Of a stretch of 64,000 nucleotides of DNA, positions 49,205 to 58,356 are shown in pieces. Made by a program: the position numbers and the translations under genes. The DNA comes from Epidermidibacterium keratini (lineage in GTDB: Bacteria; Actinomycetota; Actinomycetes; Mycobacteriales; Antricoccaceae): positions 1,798,001 through 1,862,000 of the forward strand of contig NZ_CP047156.1 of assembly GCF_009834025.1 (NCBI RefSeq), in the 5' to 3' direction. The first letter of the stretch is position 1, and the number at the start of each line of letters is the position of its first letter. The notes beneath the pieces are model-generated. The model searched no databases and had not been told where the DNA came from. It saw nothing but the letters and a program-made list of their open reading frames with translations.

Positions 49205-50647
49205 CTAGATGTTGGGGTCGGCGGGGAGTTCGCCGTCGGCAATGGCAGCCGTGAACTTGTCGTGGTCCTCGCGGTTGCGTACGGCGTACTCCGCGGCAAA
49301 GGCCACGATCGCCTTCTCGAACGTGTCGTCGTCGCCGAGGTAGGCCGCAACCTCGTAACGGTCACCGCCCCGCGCATGCGCGTAGGCAAGAGCGGTGGCG
49401 CAAAACTCCCCATATAGCGCCATTTCGTCCGGAGTCAGGGCCTCGACGACGACCGATCCCTTGCCGTCGCGCAGCTGGCGCACGTAGTAGTCGCGCTCGG
49501 TCCCGTCGACGCCGACCCCGCGCTGCCACCCGAGGAAGATGTCGCTGGTGCGCTGCATGAGGGTCTGCCCATCCACGACCCGCTGCCCGTGGTGCGAGTA
49601 CGCCGGACCGGGCAGGTACCGCTGCAGCACCGACTCGGTTGCCTGCTTGAGCTGCAGGATCAGCGGGTCGTCTTCCGCGGCACCGTGCATGAGCGCGATC
49701 CAGGCGTCCATCCCCACACTGCCGACGCCGACCACCTTGCGGGCGAGGTCGCCAAGCACGTACTCGTCGAGCAAGTAGCGGTGGGCAAAGCTCAAAGTTC
49801 GCCGATATTCCTCAAATGCGCTTCGCACGTTGGCAAAACCACGAGCAGTGTCCTCCGGTTTGAGCAGCTCGCGGATCGGCACGATCAGCGGCGGCTCGCT
49901 CACGAACCGGCGTACCCCGTCAACGTCGTCGGTCAGCTTGCCCCACGCCTGCACATTGTCGCGGTGGCGGGCCTTTTTCAGTGCCTTGCGGGTCTTCCTT
50001 GTCGACGACGTGTCGAGGTCGGCGCCGACCGCATCGACCATGTCGCTGGCCTTCACGCCGGAGTACCAGACATCGAGCGTTCCCTTGCCCGCCTGCTCGC
50101 GCATCACCGCGCTGTAGCGCTTCACCGTGGCGCGCACCGCTCGGCGGCACTGCTTCTTGGTAAATCCGTTTTGTCGGCCGGCAACCACGATGCTCGCCGC
50201 CAGGCGCTTCACATCCCACTCGAACGGCCCCGGATAGGCCTCGTCGAAGTCGTTGACGTCGAAGGCCAGCTCACGCTCCGGGCTGGCATAGAGCCCGAAG
50301 TTGCTCAGGTGCGCATCACCGCAAAGCCAGACGTTGACCCCGGAGTTCGGCGTACGCGACAGGTCGTCGGCCATCACCAAAGCGGCACCGCGAAAGAACG
50401 TGAACGGCGTCGCGGCCATCCGCTCGTAGCGGATCGGCACGAGATCGGCGATCCGCGCACTCGACTGCCCGGCCAGCAGCTCGACCGGGTCTGGGCGGCC
50501 GTCGTACGACGCAACCTCAGCGAGCTCGGCCGGAGGGACGCGATCGCGTGCGGCGGTGCCGGAGGCCACCTGCTCGGCCTGGGTGCGGTACGGCGGCTGT
50601 GTGCGGCGGAATTGCGCTCTGGCCTCGGCGATGACGGCGGTGTCCAT
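49205..50647 (-). CDS. DUF2252-domain protein
   Basis: The 480-residue protein is a full-length DUF2252 member. It contains RYERMAATPFTFFRGAALVM, the kinase-like catalytic loop WLCGDAHLSNFG, and FDVNDFDEAYPGPFEWDVKRL, where the DFD may bind a metal ion as in aminoglycoside phosphotransferase-type folds. Later sections are VVGVGSVGMDAWIALMHG and LIVPIRELLKPED. A small-molecule kinase activity is suggested by the fold, but no substrate is known. It is a single gene, and its start lies 31 bases from a repeat element. Confidence 0.85.
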   Translation of the reverse strand: MDTAVIAEARAQFRRTQPPYRTQAEQVASGTAARDRVPPAELAEVASYDGRPDPVELLAGQSSARIADLVPIRYERMAATPFTFFRGAALVMADDLSRTPNSGVNVWLCGDAHLSNFGLYASPERELAFDVNDFDEAYPGPFEWDVKRLAASIVVAGRQNGFTKKQCRRAVRATVKRYSAVMREQAGKGTLDVWYSGVKASDMVDAVGADLDTSSTRKTRKALKKARHRDNVQAWGKLTDDVDGVRRFVSEPPLIVPIRELLKPEDTARGFANVRSAFEEYRRTLSFAHRYLLDEYVLGDLARKVVGVGSVGMDAWIALMHGAAEDDPLILQLKQATESVLQRYLPGPAYSHHGQRVVDGQTLMQRTSDIFLGWQRGVGVDGTERDYYVRQLRDGKGSVVVEALTPDEMALYGEFCATALAYAHARGGDRYEVAAYLGDDDTFEKAIVAFAAEYAVRNREDHDKFTAAIADGELPADPNI

Positions 50648-50678
50648 AGGTCATCCTGGCATGTCGGCCGGCGGAAGT

Positions 50679-50729
50679 GGTCTCGACAACCGCTCAGTCG
50701 CTAGCGCTCCCTCGCTGCTCGACCACCGG
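50679..50729. repeat. Copy of the GGTCTCGACAACC intergenic repeat
   Basis: Identical to the copy at 41755 over its first 49 bases. It lies between divergent starts (DUF2252 and the ABC exporter), so it is not restricted to 3' ends of genes and is unlikely to be only a terminator. Confidence 0.9.
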
Positions 50730-50828
50730 GAGGGGGGCGCGGGCGCAGGCGGTGGGGAATGTTCTCGACCGGTGTGAGCGTTGGCGCGTAGGGTCATCGG
50801 GGCGCGTGCGATCCAAGGGAGGTAGTCG

Positions 50829-52553
50829 ATGCTGCTGCGGCTGCTACGCACCTACCTCCGGCCCTATCGCACCAACCTCATCGCGATCGTCGTACTCCAG
50901 CTCATCTCCAGCCTCGCCACGCTCTATCTGCCGAGTCTGAACGCGCAGATCATCGACGACGGCGTGGCCAAGGGCGACTCGGGCTACATCATCAGCACCG
51001 GAAGCTGGATGCTGCTGATCACCGCGGCGCAAGTCACCGCGGCGATCGCCCAGGCGTACGTCGGCGCCCGCACCGCAATGGGCTTGGGCCGCGACATCCG
51101 GCGGGCCATCTTCGGGCGGGTCATGTCGTTTTCAGCGCGTGAGGTCGGTCAGTTCGGCGCCCCGTCGCTGATCACCCGCAACACCAACGATGTCCAGCAG
51201 GTCCAGCTGCTGGTGGTGATGGGTACGACGATCTTCGTCGCGGCGCCGATCACTGCGGTCGGCGGCCTCGTCATGGCGCTGCGCGAGGACGCCGGCCTGT
51301 CCTGGCTGCTGCTGATCAGCGTCCCGGCGCTGGCGATCGCGGTCGGGCTCATCGTCTGGCGCATGGTCCCGCAGTTCCGGCTCATGCAGACCCGCATCGA
51401 CGCGGTCAACCGCGTGCTGCGCGAGCAGATCACCGGCATCCGCGTCGTCCGCGCCTTCATCCGCGAACCTGAGGAGCAACAGCGCTTCGATGCAGCCAAC
51501 GAGGCACTCACCCAGACCGCGGTACGCGCCGGGCGGCTGCAGGCACTGATCTTCCCGACCGTGATGCTGGTGCTTAACGCCTCCAGCGTCGCGGTGCTGT
51601 GGTTCGGCGGCTTCCGCGTCGACGACGGCGACATCCAGATCGGCGCGCTCACGGCCTTCCTGGCCTATCTGATGCAGATCCTGATGGCCGTCATGATGGC
51701 GACCTTCCTCTTCATGCTGGTGCCGCGCTCCGCTGTGTCGGCCGAGCGCATCACCGAGGTGCTCGACACCCGCTCGTCCGTCGTACCGCCCGAGGAGCCC
51801 ATCCCGGCCGGAGCCGACGTCGGCGTCGAGCTCGACCACGCCACGTTTACCTTCCCCGGTGCCGACGAGCCGGTGCTGCGCGACATCACCTTCACCGCGC
51901 GCGCCGGCACCACGACCGCGATCATCGGCAGCACCGGCTCAGGCAAGACCACGCTGCTCAACCTCATCGCCCGCCTCGTCGACGTCACCGACGGCGCCGT
52001 ACGGATCGATGGCACCAACGTGCGCGACCTCTCCCCCGAGCAGCTGTGGTCGATGATCGGCCTGGTGCCGCAGCGACCGTATCTCTTCACCGGCACCATC
52101 GCCTCCAACCTGCGCTATGGCGACCCGCAGGCCACCGACGAGCAACTCTGGCACGCACTGGACATTGCGCAGGCCGACTTCGTGCGCGACCTCGACGGCG
52201 GGTTGGACGCGCCCATCGCGCAGGGCGGCACCAACGTCTCCGGCGGCCAGCGGCAACGTCTCGCGATCGCCCGGGCCTTGGTACGCCGCCCGCAGATCTA
52301 CCTCTTCGACGACGCCTTCTCCGCGCTCGACCTCGGCACCGACGCGCGGCTGCGCGCTGCACTCAAGCCGGTCACCGCCGACGCGGTCATGATCGTGGTC
52401 GCCCAGCGCATCTCCACCATCACCGAGGCCGACCAGATCATCGTGCTCGAAGACGGCCGCATCGTCGGCATCGGCACCCACGAGCAGCTGCTCGTCACCT
52501 GCGCGGAGTACACCGAGATCGCGCAGTCGCAGGCCACGGCGGCGGTGAGCTGA
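50829..52553 (+). CDS. ABC exporter half-transporter, subunit with degenerate Walker B
   Basis: The 574-residue protein has six membrane segments (about residues 15-300) followed by a nucleotide-binding domain with Walker A IIGSTGSGKTTLL (about 364-376), signature TNVSGGQRQRLAIARAL and Walker B IYLFDDAFSALD. The catalytic glutamate after Walker B is Asp, while the signature is canonical. That combination is found in one subunit of heterodimeric exporters such as TM287/TM288. The partner is encoded next, the two genes sharing one base (TGATG). Exported compounds could be drugs, lipids or peptides. Confidence 0.92.
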   Translation: MLLRLLRTYLRPYRTNLIAIVVLQLISSLATLYLPSLNAQIIDDGVAKGDSGYIISTGSWMLLITAAQVTAAIAQAYVGARTAMGLGRDIRRAIFGRVMSFSAREVGQFGAPSLITRNTNDVQQVQLLVVMGTTIFVAAPITAVGGLVMALREDAGLSWLLLISVPALAIAVGLIVWRMVPQFRLMQTRIDAVNRVLREQITGIRVVRAFIREPEEQQRFDAANEALTQTAVRAGRLQALIFPTVMLVLNASSVAVLWFGGFRVDDGDIQIGALTAFLAYLMQILMAVMMATFLFMLVPRSAVSAERITEVLDTRSSVVPPEEPIPAGADVGVELDHATFTFPGADEPVLRDITFTARAGTTTAIIGSTGSGKTTLLNLIARLVDVTDGAVRIDGTNVRDLSPEQLWSMIGLVPQRPYLFTGTIASNLRYGDPQATDEQLWHALDIAQADFVRDLDGGLDAPIAQGGTNVSGGQRQRLAIARALVRRPQIYLFDDAFSALDLGTDARLRAALKPVTADAVMIVVAQRISTITEADQIIVLEDGRIVGIGTHEQLLVTCAEYTEIAQSQATAAVS

Positions 52554-54592
52554 TGAGTACGCCGAAGCGCCCCGAGGCCAGCCAGAGCACCGAGCAGACC
52601 ACCGAGCAGACCACAGCGCAGCGCACCGAGCAGGCGACGCCGGCGCGGCTGCCCGAGCAGTCCCGCGAGCGCCGGCACGGCCCGATGATGGCCGGCCAGC
52701 CGGTCGAGAAGTCGCTGAACTTCATCCCGAGCGCGAAGCGGCTGATCGGCAACCTGCGCCCCGAGCGCACCCGCGTGCTCGTCTCGCTGGTGCTTGCCGT
52801 CATCTCGGTCGTCACCAGCGTCATCGCGCCGCTGCTGATCGGGCGCGCCACCGACATCATCTTCGCCGGCGTGATCGGCAAGAACCTGCCCGCAGGCACC
52901 ACTCTCGACCAGGTGATCGAGGGGCTTCGCGCGGACGGGCAAGACGGGCTCGCCGAGGTCCTCCAAGCCCAGGCCGTCGTGCCGGGCATGGGCATCGACT
53001 TCGGAGCGCTCGGCGCGCTGCTGCTCGTCGTACTCGCCCTCTATGTCGCCTCGAGCATCTTCTCGTGGCTGCAGGGCTATCTGCTCAACGATGCCGTGCA
53101 GCAGACCGTGAAACGGATGCGCAACGAGGTCGAGCTCAAGCTCGCCCGGCTGCCGCTGCCCTACTTCGACCGCCAGCCGCGCGGTGAGCTGCTGAGCCGG
53201 GTCACCAACGACATCGACAACATCCAGCAGACGCTGCAGCAGACGATGAGCCAGCTGATCAACTCGCTGCTGACGCTGCTCGGCGTACTCGTCATGATGA
53301 TCGTGATCAGCCCGATCCTGGCCCTCGTCGCACTCATCACGATCCCGCTGTCGGCGATCCTGACCAAGCAGATCGGCAAGCGCTCGCAGCGGCAGTTCAT
53401 CGCGCAGTGGAAGCACACCGGCGAGCTCAACGGTCAGATCGAGGAGGCCTTCAGCGGCCACGAGCTGGTGAAGGTCTTCGGCCGGCACGCCGAGGTCGAG
53501 GCCGAGTTCGAGAAGACCAACCAGCAGCTGCACGACGCGGCGTACCGCGCGCAGTTCATCTCCGGCACGATCATGCCGTCGATGATGTTCATCGGAAACC
53601 TCAACTACGTCGCGATCGCCGTGGTCGGCGGGCTGCGGATCGTCTCCGGCGCGCTCACGCTCGGCGACGTGCAGGCCTTCATCCAGTACACCCAGCGCTT
53701 CACCCAACCGCTGACGCAGGTCGCCTCGATGGCCAACCTGCTGCAGTCCGGGGTCGCGAGCGCCGAGCGGGTCTTTGCCCTGCTCGATGCCGACGAGCAG
53801 TCACCCGAACCCGATCCGGTCGGCACCGCCGGACCCGGGCGAGTCGAGTTCGAGCACGTCTCGTTCAGCTATGACCCGGGCCGCCCGCTGATCGAGGATC
53901 TGTCGCTGGTCGCCGAACCCGGCCAGACGGTGGCGATCGTCGGTCCGACCGGCGCGGGCAAGACGACGCTGGTCAACCTGATCATGCGCTTCTACGAGCT
54001 CGACTCCGGACGGATCACGCTGGACGGCATCGACATCGCGACGATGCCGCGGCGCGAGCTGCGCGCCCGCATCGGGATGGTGCTGCAGGACGCATGGCTG
54101 TTTGGCGGCACGATCCGCGACAACATTGCCTACGGCAACCCCGGCGCGAGCGAAGAGGAGATCCGCCGCGCCGCCGAGGCGACGTACGTCGACCGGTTTG
54201 TGCACAGTCTGCCCGACGGCTACGACACCGTCATCGACGAAGAGGCCAGCAATATCAGCGCCGGCGAGAAGCAGCTCATCACTATCGCCCGCGCCTTCAT
54301 CGCGGCGCCGTCGCTGCTGATCCTGGACGAGGCGACGAGCTCGGTCGACACCCGCACCGAGCTGCTGGTGCAGCAGGCGATGTCGGCACTGCGCTCGGAC
54401 CGTACGTCGTTCGTGATCGCGCACCGGCTCTCCACGATCCGCGATGCCGACCTCATCCTGGTGATGGACGGTGGGCGGATAGTCGAGCAGGGCACCCACG
54501 ACGAGCTGCTCGCGGCGCGCGGCGCCTACTTCGAGCTCTACAACTCGCAGTTCACCGCGGCGCCGGCCGACCTCGAGGGCGCCGAGACCTAG
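52553..54592 (+). CDS. ABC exporter half-transporter, partner subunit
   Basis: ATG 52553 gives 679 residues. An N-terminal tail of about 60 residues is rich in Thr-Glu-Gln (EQTTEQTTAQRTEQ) and disordered. Six membrane segments follow, with a 40-residue insertion in the first extracytoplasmic loop (LPAGTTLDQVIEGLRADGQD). The ATPase domain has Walker A VGPTGAGKTTLV (about 463-474), a non-canonical signature NISAGEKQL and a normal Walker B LLILDEATSSVD. It complements the first subunit: its Walker B with the partner's SGGQ signature makes the active ATP site. The longer frame upstream belongs to the shadow of the previous gene. Confidence 0.93.
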   Translation: MSTPKRPEASQSTEQTTEQTTAQRTEQATPARLPEQSRERRHGPMMAGQPVEKSLNFIPSAKRLIGNLRPERTRVLVSLVLAVISVVTSVIAPLLIGRATDIIFAGVIGKNLPAGTTLDQVIEGLRADGQDGLAEVLQAQAVVPGMGIDFGALGALLLVVLALYVASSIFSWLQGYLLNDAVQQTVKRMRNEVELKLARLPLPYFDRQPRGELLSRVTNDIDNIQQTLQQTMSQLINSLLTLLGVLVMMIVISPILALVALITIPLSAILTKQIGKRSQRQFIAQWKHTGELNGQIEEAFSGHELVKVFGRHAEVEAEFEKTNQQLHDAAYRAQFISGTIMPSMMFIGNLNYVAIAVVGGLRIVSGALTLGDVQAFIQYTQRFTQPLTQVASMANLLQSGVASAERVFALLDADEQSPEPDPVGTAGPGRVEFEHVSFSYDPGRPLIEDLSLVAEPGQTVAIVGPTGAGKTTLVNLIMRFYELDSGRITLDGIDIATMPRRELRARIGMVLQDAWLFGGTIRDNIAYGNPGASEEEIRRAAEATYVDRFVHSLPDGYDTVIDEEASNISAGEKQLITIARAFIAAPSLLILDEATSSVDTRTELLVQQAMSALRSDRTSFVIAHRLSTIRDADLILVMDGGRIVEQGTHDELLAARGAYFELYNSQFTAAPADLEGAET

Positions 54593-54604
54593 GCCACCTC
54601 CCCA

Positions 54605-54661
54605 CGCGCGGTGGATTCTGCACCGCTATTGGGCCCGGAGCGGTGGTGAACCCACCGCGCG
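54605..54661. terminator. Nested hairpin after the ABC exporter operon
   Basis: CGCGCGGTGG (54605-54614) pairs with 54652-54661, and inside it CACCGCT (54621-54627) pairs with AGCGGTG (54639-54645). The two-tier stem starts 12 bases after the exporter stop and probably terminates that operon before the oxidase genes. Confidence 0.6.
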
Positions 54662-54728
54662 TCGCGTGCGGTGACCATGAGGTGGCAGCGGTGTTTCAGC
54701 GCGGCGCACGTCGGGTAGTTCTCCGGGC

Positions 54729-55250
54729 ATGGACAGCGAGCTCACCCTCACCGTCGATGACGACACCCAGACCCTCACCGTTGACACCCGAACCTCCCTG
54801 CTTGATCTACTTCGCGACCAGCTCGGCAACTACTCGCCAAAGAAGGGCTGCGATCACGGGCAGTGCGGAGCCTGCACCGTCCTCGTCGATGGCCGCCGGA
54901 TCCTCAGCTGCCTGACCTTCGCCGCGGCGTACGACGGCGCGCAGGTGACCACCGCGCACGGTCTCGCCGGCGACGAGCTGCATCCGGTGCAGCAGGCGTT
55001 CGTCGAGTACGACGGATTCCAGTGCGGCTACTGCACGCCCGGCCAGATCTGCTCAAGCGTCGGGATGATCGACGAGGCCAAGGCCGGCTTCCCCAGCCAC
55101 GTCACCGACGACCTCGAAGGCGACGTCACGCTCACCGACGCGGAGATCCGCGAGCGGCTGAGCGGCAACCTGTGCAGATGCGGTGCCTACGTCAACATCG
55201 TCGCCGCGGTCCGCGCGGCATCCCAGTCCGTCTCGGAGGCCAGCCGGTGA
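54729..55250 (+). CDS. Aldehyde oxidase/xanthine dehydrogenase-family iron-sulfur subunit (PaoA-like)
   Basis: The 173-residue protein binds two [2Fe-2S] clusters. The plant-ferredoxin-like part has GCDHGQCGACTVLVDG (Cys41, Cys46, Cys49) and a fourth cysteine in RILSC (Cys61); the helical part has FQCGYCTPGQICS and GNLCRCGAY. It passes electrons from the molybdenum centre to the FAD subunit. There is no twin-arginine signal, unlike the E. coli PaoA precursor, so the complex is probably cytoplasmic. It opens a three-gene operon with overlapping starts. Confidence 0.93.
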   Translation: MDSELTLTVDDDTQTLTVDTRTSLLDLLRDQLGNYSPKKGCDHGQCGACTVLVDGRRILSCLTFAAAYDGAQVTTAHGLAGDELHPVQQAFVEYDGFQCGYCTPGQICSSVGMIDEAKAGFPSHVTDDLEGDVTLTDAEIRERLSGNLCRCGAYVNIVAAVRAASQSVSEASR

Positions 55251-56236
55251 AGCCGTTCGACTACCACCGCGCGGCCGACGCGGCCGACGCGGTCGCCACG
55301 GTCACCGCCGCGCCAAACGCCCGGTTCCTCGGCGGCGGTACCAACCTGATCGACCACATGCGACTTGGCATCACCGAGCCCAACCTGCTGGTCGACGTCT
55401 CACACCTTGAGCTCACCGAGATCGTCAAGACCGACGACGACGGGCTGCTCGTCGGCGCGTCGGTGCGCAACAGCGACCTTGCCGCAGATCCCTTGGTACG
55501 CAGCAGATATCCCGTACTGTCGCGCGCGCTGCTTGCCGGAGCATCCGGCCAGCTGCGCAACATGGCCACGGTCGGCGGCAACCTGCTGCAGCGCACCCGG
55601 TGCTCCTACTTCCAAGACGTCACCACGCCGTGCAACAAGCGCGACCCGGGTAGCGGGTGCAGCGCGATCGGCGGAATGAGCCGCAACCTCGCCATCATCG
55701 GGGTGTCTGATGCGTGCATCGCCAACCATCCCTCCGACATGGCCGTCGCGATGGCAGCCCTCGACGCGGAGGTCGTCGTACTCGGCGAAGACGGCGAGCG
55801 GCGTATCCCGATCGAGCAGTTCTACCGGCTGCCCGGCGACGAGCCGCAGCGCGACACGACGCTGGAGCACGGCGAGCTGATCACCGGCGTCGCGATCCCG
55901 CAGCAGCCAGTTGCCGCGCACTCGACCTACCGCAAGGTCCGCGAGCGCGCGTCGTACGCGTTTGCATTCGTGTCGGTGGCCGCCGCGCTGCAGATCGACG
56001 ACGGCGCGATCACCGACGTTCGTCTGGCCTTCGGCGGGATCGCGCCGAAGCCGTGGCGCGCCACGCGCGCCGAAGAGCGGCTGCGCGGAGCAGCACCGAC
56101 TGAGGACGCATTTACCGAGGCCGCGCAGGCCGAGCTGACCGACGCGACCCCTCAGCCCGACAACGCCTACAAGATCCCGCTGGCCCGCAACGCGCTCGTC
56201 GCGACGTTGCGCCAGCTCGCGGAGGGAGCACAGTGA
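55247..56236 (+). CDS. Molybdenum aldehyde oxidase FAD-binding subunit (PaoB-like)
   Basis: GTG 55247 overlaps the previous stop and gives 329 residues starting VKPFDYHRAADAADAV. FAD-binding stretches are ARFLGGGTNLIDHMRLG and GASGQLRNMATVGGNLLQRT. Directly after these comes a cysteine-bearing insertion (RTRCSYF, TTPCNKRD, GSGCSAIGG), which in E. coli PaoB ligates an additional [4Fe-4S] cluster. This insertion is the best evidence for PaoABC-type aldehyde oxidoreductase over xanthine dehydrogenase. The long upstream frame from 54863 is a shadow. Confidence 0.9.
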   Translation: MKPFDYHRAADAADAVATVTAAPNARFLGGGTNLIDHMRLGITEPNLLVDVSHLELTEIVKTDDDGLLVGASVRNSDLAADPLVRSRYPVLSRALLAGASGQLRNMATVGGNLLQRTRCSYFQDVTTPCNKRDPGSGCSAIGGMSRNLAIIGVSDACIANHPSDMAVAMAALDAEVVVLGEDGERRIPIEQFYRLPGDEPQRDTTLEHGELITGVAIPQQPVAAHSTYRKVRERASYAFAFVSVAAALQIDDGAITDVRLAFGGIAPKPWRATRAEERLRGAAPTEDAFTEAAQAELTDATPQPDNAYKIPLARNALVATLRQLAEGAQ

Positions 56237-58320
56237 CCACCACCGATCCGGTCGGTACGCCGGTCGCCCGCCTCGATGCCCGCGAGAAGGTCACCGGCAC
56301 GGCCCGCTATGCCTACGAGCAGCCGTCGGCCAACCCGGCGTACGCCTGGCCGGTGCTGTCGACCATCGCCCGCGGCACCATCACCAAGATCGACACCAGC
56401 GCTGCTGAGGAGCTGGACGGCGTACTCGATGTCTTGACCCACGAGAACGCGCCGAAGCTCGCCGACACCAGTGACCGCGAATACGCGATCCTCACCGACG
56501 ACGAGGTGAACTTCCGCGGCCAGATCATCGGCGCGGTCGTCGCGCAGACGGCCGAGATCGCCCGCCAGGGCGCGGATCTCGTGCGCGTCGAGTACGCCGA
56601 GCAGATGCACAAGACGGCTCTGGACCCCGACTCCGATGAGCTCTACACGCCCGAGTCGGTGACGACCGGCCAACCTGCCGATACCGACGAGGGTGACGTG
56701 GACGCGGCGATGGAGGCCGCGCCGGTGACCATTGATGCGACGTACACGACGCCGATGGAGCACAACAACCCCATGGAGCCGCACGCGGTGACGGCGCTGT
56801 GGCACAAGGAGCCGAAAGACGGGGTGCGGCTGCTGCTGCACGACTCGACGCAGGGCGTGCACTCGGTGCAGACCGCCGTCGCGCCGGTGCTCGGCCTCAA
56901 GCCCGAAGAGCTGCACGTGGTGAATCCCTACGTGGGTGGGGGTTTTGGCTCGAAGGGCATGCCTCACGCGCACGACATCCTCGCCTCGATGGCCGCCATG
57001 TCGGTGCCCGGCCGTCCGGTCAAGCTCGCCCTGACGCGGCAGGCGATGTTTGCCCTCACTGGCCACCGCACTCCGACCATCCAGCGACTTCGCCTGGGCG
57101 CCCGCGAGGACGGCACGCTGCGCGCGATCGGTCACGACGTCGTTGAGCACACCGCGCGGATCAAGGAGTTCATCGAGCAGACGGCCGTGATCACCCGGAC
57201 GATGTACTCGGCCCCGAACCGGCGTACGTCGCATCGGATAGCGCCGCTGGATGTGCCGATCCCGTTCTGGATGCGCGCTCCCGGCGAGACTCCGGGATCG
57301 TTTGCCCTGGAGTCGGCGATGGACGAGCTGGCGGTTGCCTGCGGCATCGACCCGATCGAGCTGCGCCGGCGCAACGAGCCGGACGTCGACCCCGAGACCG
57401 GGCTGCCGTGGGCGGACCGCCGGCTGCTGGAGTGCCTCGACGAGGGCGCTCGCCGCTTCGGATGGGCTGAACGCGACCCGCGGGTCGGCGTACGCCGCGA
57501 CGGCGAGTGGCTGAGCGGCACCGGTGTCGCGTCGGCGACCTACCCCCACTTTGCTGCCGGAGGAACCCAAGCAGAGGTCGAGTGGGACGGCGAGAAGTAC
57601 GCCGTACGCCTCGGCGCCTCGGATCTCGGCACCGGCACGTGGACGGCGCTGAGCCAGATCGCGGCCGAGGCGCTTGGCTGCCCGCTGGATCAGGTGCACC
57701 TGCAGATCGGTGACAGCGAATTCCCGAAGGCAGCCGGTGCCGGCGGCTCGGCGGGCCTGACGACGTGGGGCTCGACCGTGGTCGCGGCAGCGCGCGCGTT
57801 CCGGGAGCAGCACGGCGATGATCCGGCTGAGGGTGCCCGCGCCGAGGCAAAGATGCCTGAGGACACCGTCGATCCGGACTTTGCGCAGCATTCGTTCGGG
57901 GCGCAGTTCGCCGAGGTAGCGGTCAACGCCTATACCGGCGAGATCCGGGTGCCGCGGATGTTCGGCGTCTTCTCGATCGGCCGGGTGATCAACCCGCGCA
58001 CCACCCGATCGCAGCTCATCGGCGGTATGACGATGGGCCTGTCGATGGCACTGCACGAGCACACGGTGATGGACGACCGGCTCGGGCTGATCGTCACCCA
58101 CGACCTCGCCGACTACCACGTCGCGGCCAACGCCGACGTCGTCGACATCGACGCGGTGACGATCGGTGAGGCCGACCCGCGCGCGAGCGCGATGGGCTCA
58201 CGCGGCGTGGGAGAGATCGGGATCGTCGGTGCGGCAGCGGCAATTGCTAATGCGGTCTACCACGCGACCGGCGTGCGCGTCCGCGATCTGCCGATCACCC
58301 CCGACCGCCTCATCCACTGA
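56233..58320 (+). CDS. Molybdenum aldehyde oxidase catalytic subunit (PaoC-like)
   Basis: The 695-residue subunit starts with GTG 56233, overlapping the previous stop. It has REKVTGTARYAYEQ at the start, MEHNNPMEPHAVTALW, the molybdopterin-binding NPYVGGGFGSKGMPHAHDI and AGAGGSAGLTTWGS, and the catalytic glutamate in SRGVGEIGIVGAAAAIANA near residue 661. It hydroxylates aldehydes (often aromatic) to acids at the Mo centre with molybdopterin cofactor. Length is slightly below E. coli PaoC. No XdhC/PaoD-like maturation factor is in the window. The natural substrate is unknown. Confidence 0.92.
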   Translation: MTTTDPVGTPVARLDAREKVTGTARYAYEQPSANPAYAWPVLSTIARGTITKIDTSAAEELDGVLDVLTHENAPKLADTSDREYAILTDDEVNFRGQIIGAVVAQTAEIARQGADLVRVEYAEQMHKTALDPDSDELYTPESVTTGQPADTDEGDVDAAMEAAPVTIDATYTTPMEHNNPMEPHAVTALWHKEPKDGVRLLLHDSTQGVHSVQTAVAPVLGLKPEELHVVNPYVGGGFGSKGMPHAHDILASMAAMSVPGRPVKLALTRQAMFALTGHRTPTIQRLRLGAREDGTLRAIGHDVVEHTARIKEFIEQTAVITRTMYSAPNRRTSHRIAPLDVPIPFWMRAPGETPGSFALESAMDELAVACGIDPIELRRRNEPDVDPETGLPWADRRLLECLDEGARRFGWAERDPRVGVRRDGEWLSGTGVASATYPHFAAGGTQAEVEWDGEKYAVRLGASDLGTGTWTALSQIAAEALGCPLDQVHLQIGDSEFPKAAGAGGSAGLTTWGSTVVAAARAFREQHGDDPAEGARAEAKMPEDTVDPDFAQHSFGAQFAEVAVNAYTGEIRVPRMFGVFSIGRVINPRTTRSQLIGGMTMGLSMALHEHTVMDDRLGLIVTHDLADYHVAANADVVDIDAVTIGEADPRASAMGSRGVGEIGIVGAAAAIANAVYHATGVRVRDLPITPDRLIH

Positions 58321-58332
58321 ACCGCTCACCAG

Positions 58333-58356
58333 GGTCTCGACAACCGCTCGCGCTCA
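58333..58356. repeat. Half copy of the GGTCTCGACAACC repeat
   Basis: GGTCTCGACAACCGCTCGCGCT, then the stop codon of the convergent ion-channel gene. Only the 5' half of the element remains. It lies between the PaoC-like and channel stop codons. Confidence 0.6.

Noticed and set aside
50829-54592. Siderophore or glycan export system tied to a biosynthetic cluster
   Set aside because: Neighbours are unrelated (DUF2252, aldehyde oxidase); nothing supports a substrate.
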